Assembly (NCBI GenBank): GCA_013399895.1
Contig: VXBA01002396.1
Span: forward strand, 1,416,728 to 1,480,727
Direction: 5' to 3'
Origin: Serilophus lunatus
Taxonomy: Eukaryota > Chordata > Aves > Passeriformes > Eurylaimidae
DNA: 64,000 nt
Part shown: one piece after another, positions 25,121-37,663 of the stretch
How positions within the stretch are numbered: position 1 is the stretch's first letter
Layout: every line of letters starts with the position of its first letter
Program-made: the position numbers and the translations under genes
Notes under the pieces: generated by a model
What the model was told of the DNA's origin: nothing
The model's input: the letters and a program-made list of their open reading frames with translations, nothing else
The model's database searches: none

Positions 25121-28100
25121 ATATGAATTGCATTTATCAGGTTTTTTCATAGTCATGGAAACTAAAAATTAACTTTTAACTTTTCATGGCATAAAGTCAT
25201 GACAACATAAGGAAAACCCTCTAGGACTGAGACTTGAAGTAACAAGGATGGCAGTGTTAAAGGACAGCGGGAGTCACTTCATAACAAACTGGAACACAGT
25301 CTCAGCAATTTCCAATCTGACCTTGAGAACTGGCCTGACAAAGATACTTTGGGACCTTATTTTAGGAACATTGAACTCGACAAAGTGTCTGTCTGGCTTG
25401 AACATATCCAAACAATAATGAAAGTCTGTCCCAGCTGTATAATTTTAGGACTCTTTCCAGCAAGGATTCAGCAAGAATAATTCCCTGAGTAGCATGAATA
25501 TAAACACCTTCCTCTTTATAGAAGTATATAGGAAAGTAGGGCTGTGGGCTATATAATGTGCTGCGGAATCACCGGCATAACAATTCTGATCAAAGCTGAC
25601 ACCTCCCATCTGTTTCTATATGCAGTCTGTTCAGCAAAAATCATAAACAGATGGTGTCATGGTGTCAGTGTCTCACAAGTCATGCTGCAGCCACTGGGTG
25701 TTAGTTAGGACTCAGTCAATGTCTAACTTTGCCACTTTATCCTTAATTGCTGGGTGTGTTTCATCCATAGAAATAACCTTTTATCCATCTGAAGCCAACT
25801 GCTTGCTGGTTTCCATGGCGTGGGTGGCCAGAGAACAGGTTTTTCCACCAGCCAAGCTGTTCATCTTCCAAAGCTGCCTGGCTGTAGCACCATTGTCAAC
25901 AAGTTTTGCAGAGGATCAGGGGCTGGTAATGCATACTGACTTCCTCCAACCCATTTCCCATCTCTTTGCCACCCACATAGCCTGATTCTCAGAGCAGCAC
26001 ATGCTTTCATTGCCTCATCCTACTAATTTGTTAGCTGGGGTAGCCGGTTCTCTTGCTTTACTGCACTTGACCTTGTAAGCTAGGCAGTGTTGGAAGGATA
26101 GCCTACCTTCACTTAAAAAGCCTCCCAACAGTGAAGGATTTTGAAAAATTGGATAATGGTGATGTAGGACTTAACCCTTATTATTTGTGACGACTCTTGA
26201 ACATCTGGCACTTTAAAAGGAGTTGTTTCTGGTTCAAAATCCAATCAGTTAAATTCTTCCTCTCTGATTTCTCCCTGAAGTTGCAGCTGAGCATATTCAA
26301 CTACATTTGAATGACTGAAATTAATTTTTCTCTTTTGTGGTTTCCTCTTTGGCCATATCAAGGATTGAGTTTGAAATTCATCTCTCTAGTTCTCTGATTT
26401 AGAGCCCAGTCAGCAAAGCTGTAGAAAACTCCAAAGTTTCTTAATTCTCCTTGATATAGTAGAGATCCAGAGTCTTGGCTATGTCCTGTTCAGCAAAAGA
26501 TTGCTGCTTCAAAGCTTGGATCTTAGTCTGGACCTGATGAGTTCAAATAGCTGGGAATCATCAGCCTCAGTTTAACTGATACTTCTATCAGACTACTGGG
26601 CAACTGCTTTTAGCAGCACAGCTGCACCTCTGTGTTGTGACTTTGGCTTTTGATAGCTCTGTCCCAGAACCCATGGCGTGGAATGGACTTTGTTCCAAGT
26701 GGAATGAATCTTAGTTTTCCAAGGCAAAGCTCCAAGATATTAATTTCTCACCTCAGCAGCAGCTTTAGTTCTTCATGGAATTCTCCAAAGCCTATTTGAG
26801 AATACCACCCTGTGAGTGTCAACAGCACCTGAATGTCTTCCAAATCAGAACAGCCAAAGTTCATCTGCTGTCCTCTTGCTTTGAGATGTGTGTCTGTGCT
26901 CAGAAGTGAGGCACTGCATCGGTGATTTATTCCAAATAAAGAAACAACAGACAAGACTCCAATTTTCAGCCTGAGTAATCACTGCAAATTTGCTCCAAAT
27001 GTTGAACAGATGGAATCTGTATATGACTTCTCTGAGTACAAACACAAGCACCCTGTCATGTTTCAATTGCTGATGTAACAACACAATGTGGCTCTTGCTA
27101 AAGGGAAAGTACATGAATTTGGGGGTCTGATTATTTGTTTTCTCAGTACGGTAGAAGATCTGGTATATTCACTTGCAAAAACCAAATGATACTTGCCAAT
27201 TGGTTCCGCTCCATTCAAATATTTGCTCAGCAAAGCAGCAGTATGAGTTCCCTCCAAAAGGTGTATTGTTGCTAGCAAAACCTTTTTATGCTTAATTTGG
27301 CTTGCCATTGCCACATTTGGTCACTTCTGACATGCAAGCCAGCCTGAAAACAGAGGTGGAAGAGAGAGGGCTCTTTTCTTGAGTTGTAGCCTTGTCTCTG
27401 GCTGAAGAGGAAGAGCCTGGCAGTTCCCAAGCAGAGCTCTTCTATAATGTCCTCACTTCCTCTCTGGCTTTAGGAAAGTCTCCTACCAATTAACTCATGT
27501 TTGTACTTATGAACTGAGAATAAGTGATTTGAGATCTGTTGGTGAAAAATACACTAGTTAGTATTCTGACTGTTACGGTTTAAGATGGAGGTTTCAATTG
27601 GAAGGTGGGGCTCTGTTATGCCTTTGCTGCTGGTGTTTGTGGCCCAGCATAAACACTGTTGTAGCAAAGGAGGAATAGGGATAAAACCCTCCTACTTCCC
27701 AAAGGAATGACTAGAGACCCCACAGGCTTCTGGTGGGTTGTCTGAGGCAGGTTGTGCTGACCTTTCATGGGAGTTGCCCAGAAGAGACCTGTGCCCTCCT
27801 CCCCAGTGTTTTCAGAGGTGACTGGGATCACAGTTTTCCTATGAATATGTGGAAACTCCCTTGCTGTCCTTTTCCTTGATGCCTGGCTTTAAACTCCTCC
27901 TACTCCAAGGAATGAGCTGGAATATTCCTGTCACATTCTTCTTCCCTTTTACTGCAGTGGGTCTTCTAGTGCTGTTTTCACTTCCTCAGGACCTGAGATA
28001 GCTACCCCTTTTTCTTCTTCCCCCTCTGTCAGGTCCAGACGTGTGAGTGATGGGAGGTGTCCTAGTTGCAACGCCCTGCCCTTGCTGTATCACCAGTGCA

Positions 28101-31100
28101 GCAGAACTCTTCCTTCAGAAAACTTAAACTGGTGCAGACGAGTCCCCTGAGCTTTTCCTGCCGCCTTTTCCCAATCTCATAAATTCATTACGTCCGACAC
28201 ATGTCCTGAATGGAAGAGGGGCCAAGCATCCAGATGATTGCTGTAGCTGATTGCAGCATCTGCTGGAGCCTCATTAGTGTTTTAGCTTTTGGACGTAGCT
28301 GTGGGATAGATTTGCTAGCTTCATTTGCTTCCAGCAAAAGCTGCTTTTGGCTTACACATGCGAGGCCAAGTTCCCCAAGGGAGGATTTAATATGGCAAGC
28401 CTATGTGTTAATGTTTTACATAATGTTTAATAAGAAAACCAGCTGCCATTTCTCTTAGTCAGTTGACTAGATCTTCAGTAGTTTCCAATATTTACAGAAA
28501 ATTTCTTTTCTGCTGGAGATGTTAAAGGTGTCAAAATCTCACACACAGTATAATGTTTGGGAACATGCAATATTCTGAGATGGGTGCAGGAATTTCCAGC
28601 TTCCGTTCTTTTAGATCTTGCTAATATTGTTTATATAAATACAGAGACATGCAGATTTTTACACCTCAAACTTCTTTTAACTTCTCTGTTACCCTCCTCC
28701 TCTTCTGCTTAATAGATGTCTTAAAACTTCACTGTTGGCAGGTTTTCATCACCAGCCTCCACTCTGGATCCAGTTATATCTGTCTGACATTTTTTGGTGT
28801 GGGCTTTTTTTGGTCGTGGATTTTTTTTTTTTTACTCTTTTGCCTCTTTTTTTCTCCATTATAAAAAAGAGAAGGTGAAAGGAAAGTTGAGCAGTGTACC
28901 CAGTACAGATCTCCTAAGGGACCTCTCATCTTGTGCCTGTGCGGATCAAGCGCTGGGATCTCTCAGCGCTGCCATTGCTGTCATACAGTGCAGAAGTTGG
29001 CCCATGATCTTTCTACAGTATCACTTGCTGACTCTGCTGCCTTGTTTGTGAGCTCTGGCTGATCTGATATTTATGACAGGGGCTTGGTATCTCCCCTTTG
29101 AAATATATCATACTGAAGAGCTGTCAAAATATTTATCAATAATATTTGTAACTGAGAAGCTGTAGGCTGGGGAGTAAACAGCAATTTGAAATTTTGTTTT
29201 TTCACCTTTGCTATTCCAGGTCTGTCCTCTGTGTGTGTGTGTTCCCTCTGACATGCGAGCAATTACTTTCAAACATACAGATTCAGATTTTTGTTGCCTT
29301 CAATTATTTTTTGCCGCTTTTCAGTGATGGATGGTGTGTCATGGCTCACAAGTCACAGGATGGTCTCTGGATTCTCATATGATCGAGTAAAGGAAATTTA
29401 TTTTGGTGCCCCAAATCTCGTGCAAGTACGTTTTTCAGTTATGTTCTGAGTGGTTGCATAAACCTTTATGAGCCATATAATTGCTAAGCCTCAATATCCT
29501 TTAACTGGAACCTCGTAACCCTAAATGCACTTTCATCTTTGCTGGCTGGTTTCCATTTGATGTTCTGCTCCTGTGAATTGAGAAATGCTGCGTTCCATCC
29601 CGCTGTTGCTATTGGGTAGATTTAGTAACACCTTCCCAATGCTGAGCTAGGTAATTCTTCTAGTAGTGCTGTGTATGAGGATTAAATGAAAGCACATTCA
29701 AAAACACAGTTATCTTCTAAGTGATGGAAAAGGGTAGTATTGCTTTTTGCTCCATTCCATGATAAAGACACAATTAAAAAAAAAAAGCAGACTTTGGAAA
29801 AGCAGGATGATAAAATCTTGTTGAAAAAATTATCATTAATCTGTTCAAAGAGAGACTTGTAAGATTGATCTGGTTTAATTTTTCAAGACCCAGGTCATGA
29901 GGAAGTGTTTTTCCTTTTCAGCAAGTGCCACTAAGAAAGTTTTCACTTTCCTTTAACATTTGGTATCAGATGGAAGATGCTTTCTTGAAGAAAGAGCAAG
30001 GAAGGGCATACCCCTTGGGACTTAACCTCAGTCAGGATGTGTACTGCAGATTTGCTGAAAGAGAGATTGACCACTTGAAAGATCATGAGATGTGTGTAGT
30101 TTCATAAGCTATCTGCTTGTTCAGCCACGTGAAACATAGGAAAAGAGGTCACGCAGTATTTTATTACATTGTTCTTACAAAATCAGAGTGTATTTTTCCA
30201 AACTATGTAAGTTCTTTTATATTTGTTTTGTCATCTGAACAATATTTAGCCCCATTGGCATTTTTTAACTTTCTGCATATTTTCAAATGCTGCAGATTTT
30301 TAAATTCTTCCTATTTCATGTAGCTTTCACTGTTGGAATCCTCAAAAAAAAAGTCTGAAGTGTTCCCTGTATATACACTTTTGAGGGCTGAAGCTGTACC
30401 AGAATGCCTTCACAGATCCTGAAAATGGGAATTACAGAAATAGATGTTAGATGTATGCACCAGGAACCTGGGGAGCTGCAATATTTCTATTTGCAAATAG
30501 ATACAAAGCTTAGAGAAGCTTAGCCTGGTGACTGTTGTCAACAGAGAGGCATGTAAGAAATGTGGACCAAAGCAAGGAGTTTTCTTTCTTTTCCTATTAT
30601 TCTTGCTATTTTCAGAATTACTTTTGCTCACACATGGCTTGTCAGAGGAAAAGCCCCACTTAAGTCTCTTACTGAGCTCTACTCTCTACAAGTTGATGTG
30701 ACAATCTGAGCTGTGGAAGGCATGGAGAAAGAGGGGCTCTAGTGGAGAGAATAGGACCAGAAAGCTGCTGGATAAATGAATGCCAACCTATACATGGTGA
30801 GAATTTCTTTTCTCTACATGGATAATGCTAATTAAGAATAAAATTCATAGAAATCAGTGATTTTTTTTTCTTTATTCTCAGCAACAGGACTCCAGGAGAC
30901 TAATTTTTTCACCTTAGTGAAGCTTATCTATTGTTTTGCTTTCCAAAAAAAATAAAGATTTTTTAAAAAGAGCTTTACTCAGAGAAGTATTTGGCTAAAA
31001 CATGCTCTAGTTTCTTTTCAGATCATATAAATCCTCGATATAAAGTGTATACTGCCTGTTGAAAAAAAGTTTTGAAATAAAATTTCTGGGCTGCCTCAGT

Positions 31101-33728
31101 CTTTGTACTCAGCACTGCAGCGGGTCCGAGGCCTCAAGTCAAGTGGAAAGTAGATTGTAGTCATGCTGCAAATTACTTTCCTCCAGTGTTTCTGAAAGCT
31201 GCTGCTTTTTCACGGAATGTTTTTGTCTCAGTAGTTGCTGGCATGTGGCAGCTTTTCATGTTACCAAAACACTTCTCCTGTGCTGTATATAGCTAGCACT
31301 GCAAGTGCTGCCTCTCCAAAGGCAGGAAAGCAGGCTGCCTGGGAGGATGAAAACCTAAAGCCCTGGTGTCAGGCTGAGTTGTACTCGATAGAGGAATCTA
31401 ATATGCATAATGAAAACCCAGCACAGCTTTGTGATTCCCAGGGTATTGATGTTCTCCTGGCAAGTGCTAAAGCAGCCCCTGACTCAGCCTGGCAGTACAT
31501 TTACCCTGGTTAGATCTCCCCAGGGTCCTTCTGCAAGCACTTTCTCTGCAGGGTTCGTACCATGGGCTTTAGCAGCACACAGAGTTTTTCTTGTATTACC
31601 AACCCTACCTGAAGATTTTTCCATGCAGAAATAATGTGTACCTGCCTCTTGGAAGAAGTTTGCAGCTTCTTTGTGTTCCTGGAGCTGTGCATGGGTACTG
31701 ATTTGACAGCCTGAATCTAGCCTAGAGAAAGTCAGTAAGAGAGCCATGAGGTCAGCTTCTCTCTTTAGTGAGCTATTTAATGTTTGTGTTTTCATCAAAT
31801 ATACGACTTAGAGTGAAAGGACACATTTAGCTTACGGTATCTAGACAAACAATCCTGTCTTTGTTGAGTTGTGATGTCACTGGTGATGAAGGTCTTGCAT
31901 TGCTGATCACAAATGAGGGCATTTTCTGCAGCTGATCTTTGAATAGATGAACAGATCCTCTAATGAACATCCTGAATAGATTTTGAAACAAATATAGTAG
32001 CTGGATATTTTTCCTAAAAATTTATATTTTTATCATAATTAAAGTAATTGTTTTATTCTTCTTTCCTCATCATCTTGTGGTAAATAATTTCTTTAATCCA
32101 TCACAAATCTGTTGAGAGCATTTGGAGAGAAAGAAAAACGTAAAAAACTTTCAAACCCAGAAACTCTGCTCTGCCTCACTGATTGTTCTCACAGCCATTA
32201 GCTCCTCAGTGCCCCACTTCAGCAGAGATGGCATCTGAAAAGACTTCTGTTGTTTTCTAGAAACGTTTTTGTAAGAACAGTATCAAAAAGATGACAGGGA
32301 ACATCCACATATATTATTCACTGTTAATATCAGTACCCTCTTTTGGTCTTTTTATAAGTGACACCAGGCGAAGGAATCTGTGCCGACCTGCAACAGAACA
32401 ACCTACTTAGCTCTGCTTTGAGGTGGGCCTGTTCTTAAGTAAAGGGCAGCTTAAAACTTTTTGCAAAAGCTATTCAGTAACTTTTTTCTTTTTTTTTTAA
32501 ATCACAGAGACAGTGTTGGGTTTTGAAAATGCCTTTCTTGCCTTCAATTGCTAATAATTTTTCAGATTACAAAACATGGGATTGTGCAAGAAAATTTCAC
32601 TTCCTTTTCTCTGATTACCTTTTGAATTCTGCCTGGGAAAAACCTAATCAATTTGTTTAATTTTTTTTTAAACAAGCCTCTCTGCTGTCTGATTTCTGTG
32701 TGGGGCCATATACACTGCCACAGTCATGTACAGCATGCTGCTGGCTCTACATAATTCAGCTATGACCCTTCACAGGAAAATATCCTGAAGAGAGAGTTTT
32801 CACTGCAAAATCAACCTGTAGATTCCTCCTCAACTGAGCTCCTAACTCGTTTGACTTAAGTTACATGTGGTGGGATGAATTCAGGTTACTGCCTTGTGCC
32901 CTTTGTGCGTCTGTAGTGGAGCTAAAAACAGCATCTCAGGGCACAGGACCCAGTCTTGTGTTGGAGGATGCTCTTGCTCACAGTAAGATTTGCAGCGTGA
33001 TTTCCTGTGTGCTCTTTGAGTCCTCTCTGAAAGCAGAACTGGCATTTTCTGGACAGGCTTTTTCCATGCTCTATGGACTGCAATGAATTGATTTCTCCAT
33101 CCCTGATTTGCTTTTATTCACTTTTTGCTGATAGAAGGTTGAGGGAAGGAGAAAGGGCAAAAATACCTGTAAGATTTGGGCTTCTGGGGATGAGAAGTTA
33201 TCTGCATTTTTAGGGCTAGTCCCTCTCTTGCTGACATACAGCCCTTTTCTGGGAAAGTGTTTGGCTACAAGCTTCTGTGTCCATGTAAGTAAATAAACCA
33301 ACATCTAGTAGTGAGCTTAACACATGACAGTAATTATCTATAACACTTAGTTGGCAGGTTACTGCCTGCTGTGGCTGGGCTATGCCAGTAGGCAGTCAGC
33401 ATGGCTAAAGGAAGATGATGGTCCAGAGATCATCCCTCACAGACAGGATGGAAAACACTGACATGCTGCAGCAAACCTTGCTTCCTCCAACATTCCTGTC
33501 TGCCCTTATACCATGTTGCATGGCACAGATATTTCATCTGCATTTTCTATAAAATTATCACTCTGATGAAGTCACATAAAGAGTTTAAGTTCTGTGATTT
33601 AAAGCATTTTGAATTAAACACAATCCCCTGCCTCAATTCTTAAGGCCACAAAGCATTACAAAGGCTGCAGAGGACATGTATGGTCAGGTCTATGCAGTGT
33701 GGATGCGAGCATTGTAAGGGAGACAGGT
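25121..33728. other. Long intergenic stretch, no gene seen
   Basis: AT-rich to mildly GC-rich DNA. It includes a T13 run at 28821-28833 and a (TG)6 run at 29230-29241. Open frames up to 108 codons (25659-25985 +, 31484-31798 -) show no motif. A mildly GC-richer island lies at about 31240-31640, with overlapping frames on both strands. No gene, RNA or transposon was recognised. Confidence 0.55.
29230..29241. repeat. (TG)6 microsatellite
   Basis: Six uninterrupted TG units. Confidence 0.9.
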
Positions 33729-33930
33729 TGAGAAAGTTGGGGTTGCTTGATCTGGAGGAGAGAAGGCTCTGGGGAGACCTTAGAGAACCTTTCAGTACTA
33801 AAGGAGTTCAAGAAAGCTGGATAGGAACTTTTTACAAGGGCATGTAGGGATAGGACAAGATAATGGCTTTAAACTAAAGGAGAGCAGGTTTAGATTAGAT
33901 ATTAAGAAGAAATTCTTTATTGTGAGGGTG

Positions 33931-33936
33931 GTGAGG
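33931..33936. repeat. Left 6-bp target-site duplication (GTGAGG)
   Basis: GTGAGG lies directly before the LTR. The right copy is GCGAGG at 34365-34370, one mismatch. Confidence 0.8.
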
Positions 33937-34364
33937 TGTGGCCGACGTTTGAACTCTCCTAAAAATGAATGAGCCACAAGAATCGTGTTGTGCACAAGGA
34001 GAATTCCAAATCCCTTTATTGTTTATTACAAGTTACTTTTACAGTCTACAATAGTTTTTGTTTTACTAACCACATCTGTAGAACTATAGCTTCTGTTATA
34101 GGATACTTCAAAGGTCTCTCTTAGCTATAGGGTGTTTCAAAATGGCTTGTGCCAGTAATCGGAGGTTTGTCTTTCAGCCTTCTCTTCAGCCAATCCTAGA
34201 ATGACATGTACACACAGTCTCTCCATATTTGGTGCTTCTGCGCTCTCTGCCTTTGGTGTAGCTCTATCCTTTTGGTTCTTCCTGATCAGGTCTTCCATCT
34301 GTCATGCACAGTTTGCTAAAACCTTAGACAAATTGCTGATGCAGCTTTTTGATATAAGGCCACA
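33937..34364 (-). mobile_element. Solo LTR, ERVK-like, 428 bp, minus orientation
   Basis: The element is bounded by TGTGGCC on the left and GGCCACA on the right, a perfect 7-bp terminal inverted repeat that obeys the TG...CA rule. It is flanked by 6-bp target-site duplications, the size expected for ERVK/alpharetrovirus-type integrases. Orientation is minus because two AATAAA hexamers lie on that strand (34015-34020 and 34022-34027), close to its 3' end. No internal genes are present. It interrupts a CR1 copy, so it is younger than that CR1. The family name is inferred from the duplication size and general look. Confidence 0.85.
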
Positions 34365-34370
34365 GCGAGG
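34365..34370. repeat. Right 6-bp target-site duplication (GCGAGG)
   Basis: One substitution away from the left copy. It is followed by the CACTTGG continuation of the interrupted CR1. Confidence 0.8.
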
Positions 34371-34525
34371 CACTTGGACAACCTGCCCAAAGAACCCGTG
34401 GATGCTTCACCCCTGAAAGTATTCAGGGCCAGGCTGGATGGGGCTTTCAGCAACCTGCTCTAGTGGAATGTGGCAGGAGAGATGGAATGGTCCCATCCAA
34501 CCCAAACCAATCTACGATTCTACAA

Positions 34526-37446
34526 CCCACGGTGGTTCATGTGGCCCCAGCCTTGGTTCTGCTGTTATTTAGTAGTACAGATATAGTCAGAGCAGAGACC
34601 TGGTGCCAGGTAACTCTGGGGGGAAAGGGCAGATGATAAGGGTGCTGACTGTAAGACCTGGAGGTGAGGGACCTCCTAGTGTTTAGGACAAATGGGGAAG
34701 AGCCATCTGCAACACAGAGACACTAGCAGAAGGCTCTTTTTTTTCCCCAACAATAATGTAATTTTGGATTTATGCAAGCTGATGGTGCAGCCAAAAAGTG
34801 TTGCCCTGAAAGGAAGGTTGAAACAGCCCCTGCCTGTTGTGATTTATCTGTGCTCTTTGTCCAGATCTCCAGTCTATGGTCTAGGGCAAAAGTCACATGA
34901 TTTATATGTCCCATTTTAGGTGTCTAAAAGCTCTTTAGGTCTTAGTAAGGTGAAGCACACTCTGAAATCAGATAGACAACTACACATGGATGAATGGCTG
35001 TCCCCTTTGGGCTTGGACTTCTGGGGAAAGTTGACATACTGAGCCAGTTTTGGTTTTTTCCCCCCCTTTTTCTCCCAATGGTATTTTCTACTAGAGTTAA
35101 AAGCAGCAGAAATTGTGCCCAGTGGGAACTTCTGCACATTTACCACTTCTTTGAGCCCTGGCGCTGATAGCTAGAACAAAACTAGGGTGAATGAACCTGA
35201 TAATAGATGTGAATTTAGCTAACAGATATCAGAATCTATCAGAATAATACACACCAAAGAAAGGGAGTTGTTTCTGATAATTTTCCTTCATGCAAATCTG
35301 TAAGACTTTTCCCTCTCAGAAATAGAAAGTGGGAAGTACTTTTTGGTCAGATATGTCCTCTAAATTCTAGTGTTTGTTCTCCTTATAACTGAAGTAGCAA
35401 AAAGTGGTTACAGCTTTCTGTTGCTAATTTTAGACCCCAGAAAAATAGTGTAATGCTTTAGTCTTGTGATACTTTGAAAACAGCTACTGAAGTCAGGCTT
35501 GTGCACTAAGTTCTGGTGTACCTGGTATTACAGTCAAGAGTTGGGTATATATGTCTACAATGTGGGGAGTTAGCAGCAAATCTCAGGAGACAGATTTTAA
35601 AAATAAACCAGACATGGCATCATAGATCACAGCCTGCACCAAAACCCAGTGGCTGGATTTTGTAACGCTTGCTAGGAGTCATGAGTCTGAACTTTTCATT
35701 CATAAGCCACTAGCCCTAGGTTCTAATAACTGGAAATCACGGAGACTGTTGTCAACTAAGGAATGCAGAGTTCGGCCCTGTCAGCATCTCGCTGAGGGTT
35801 AATACTTTGCTCGTGACTTGCCCTTGCCACACTGGCCAGCGATGAAGGTCCTTTTGTAGCCAATTTAACTTTTGTAACTCCATTTCCTTGTCTCCAAAAT
35901 ACGACAGTGAGTGATCATGTTTGCAGAAAAGATCCACTGACAAGAAGAAACAGATGACAACTTGGGAGTATGACTGTTCACCCACGTGCTGAGCAAGCCT
36001 TTTCTTTGTTCTTGTTTTGCAGTGGCCTGCTTGTCTTTCCCTTTTCTTGTGTGTGGTATTCCTCTAAAGGGAACCAAGGAGGAAAGGCTGTAGGAGACAG
36101 CTTCAATCACACCTGTATTCCTGTGCTGAGTATCCTGTTAGCTGACTTTGGAAGGATCTCCAGTCAGTCCAGTGATAGGCTCAGCAGATCCCTCTCTCAT
36201 GTGCCTTGCTCACTTCATTGTCTAGATGCAGCAGCAGTTCGTTCCCACGGTCCATAATGTCCAAGCAGAAGCTGATACCCTTCTTCTGCTTGTTTAGTGA
36301 AGCTGAGTGAGAGTAATGTTGACATGACTTTCATTTAGAGACTGAATCTGACAAGGTTCACTCACTAGGTTTAATCAGCATTGCTCAAACCTTTTAGCAG
36401 CTTTCTACTGAATTTCAGGACTATTATAAAACCTGAATCTGAGCAATTTATTTGCAAGCCTTTAAGACGATGCAGATCTTTTCAGAAATGCATCCTCCAG
36501 CAGCACAGAAAGCCATAGCTTTACATTTCAGCCACAAAGAAGCATTAAATTTCATTTTTAGTTAGACTTTTGCATATTCATAACCTTCCTCTCTAGGGAA
36601 CTTGTTTTACTAATGGCCACAAAGCTTTCCAGCTCCCAGAAAGGACTGTAACAAGCAAATGTTTCCATAGGACATTATTGTTATGCATGGAAGGCAGACA
36701 TGGCCCTTCTGTAGCTCAAACACTGTACCAAAACCTCCTGCTCTATCAGTGCAGCCTGCCAGTGCAGAGGCCAGAGGAGGACCAGTTGGTTTAGATAGGT
36801 GCTGTGGTTCCTTTGCACCAGTAGCACCATGCACCCCATGAGGCCAAGCAAAACTCACCCGTTCTTCCCTGCTCAGTTCTGCTACCATCTTTGAGCTTCA
36901 CCTGCAAGAACCCCAGGTGGCTTGGCTCAGACAGCTCTTTGCTTGGTGTGCCCATTTCCAGTGAAACCAGCTTCCATTTCTACTGCACTGTGACATTACC
37001 TAGGTATCCCCAAGCACCCTACAGATCTGTGAGGTCTCTCAAGCTCAGATCCCCTTTGGATTTACCCCTCAGGCCAAAATATTGAATTTATCTTCATTGT
37101 GATTGATCCTAGTTTTAAAAACAGGTCTCTAGAAATGTAAGACATTAGTGTGTTGTATCCTCTGACTGTACATTGCACATGGGCAGGTTAGAGGCTGCAG
37201 CCTCTGAGCCAAACAAATCTGAGAAAAACTTTCAGATTTTTTCAACATTCTTGGAGTTCCCTCTCAGTCCTCTCTTCCTTTGCTAATCCAAACACAGTCT
37301 TTTAAAGTCACAAGGCTGGTGCTCTTAATGCCAGCAAGACTCTGCTAATCATGAGACATTTCAATACTCTGGGCACTATCTGATCCATTGCTTTCTCTGG
37401 AAGATTTTTCTTATATTACCATCACTCCTGGTAATGGAAATTAAAG
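34526..37446. other. Intergenic, no gene seen
   Basis: Mixed-composition DNA. Short open frames (up to 95 codons, 35970-36257 +) have no recognisable features. No repeat or RNA gene was recognised. Confidence 0.55.
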
Positions 37447-37663
37447 CATAGAATAGAATAATTTCAGTTGGAAGTGAACTACAATGACTATCTAGTCCAA
37501 CTATCTGACTCCTACATGACATGTTAATAAAGCCACTCTCCAAATACTTCTTAAACACTGACAGACTGGAGGCATTGACCAGCTCTCTAAGAAATCTGTT
37601 TCAGTGTTTGACCGCCCTTTTGGTAAAGAAATGCTTCTGAATGCCCAGGCTAAACTGCCCCTG
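37447..37663 (-). mobile_element. CR1 LINE 3' end, minus strand
   Basis: On the plus strand it begins CATAGAATAGAATAATTTCA, the complement of a CR1 octamer tail. It continues GTCCAACTATCTGACTCC, TTCTTAAACACTGACAGACT and CAGTGTTTGACCGCCCTTTT, all in CR1 order. It is a short 5'-truncated copy. Confidence 0.85.

Larger units (their letters stand above)
33729..34525 (+). mobile_element. CR1 LINE 3' fragment, split by an LTR
   Basis: The left part (33729-33936) reads GGAGAGAAGGCTCTGGGGAG, GGGCATGTAGGGATAGGACA and ATTCTTTATTGTGAGGGTGG. The right part (34371-34525) continues with CACTTGGACAACCTGCCCAA and GGCCAGGCTGGATGGGGCTT, and ends in a degenerate octamer tail near TCTACGATTCTACA. With the 428-bp LTR removed, the two parts join at the expected place in the CR1 3' region. 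It is 5'-truncated and not functional. Confidence 0.9.

Noticed and set aside
25659..25985. 108-codon open frame, plus strand
   Set aside because: Reads like translated non-coding DNA. No family signature and no repeat origin found.
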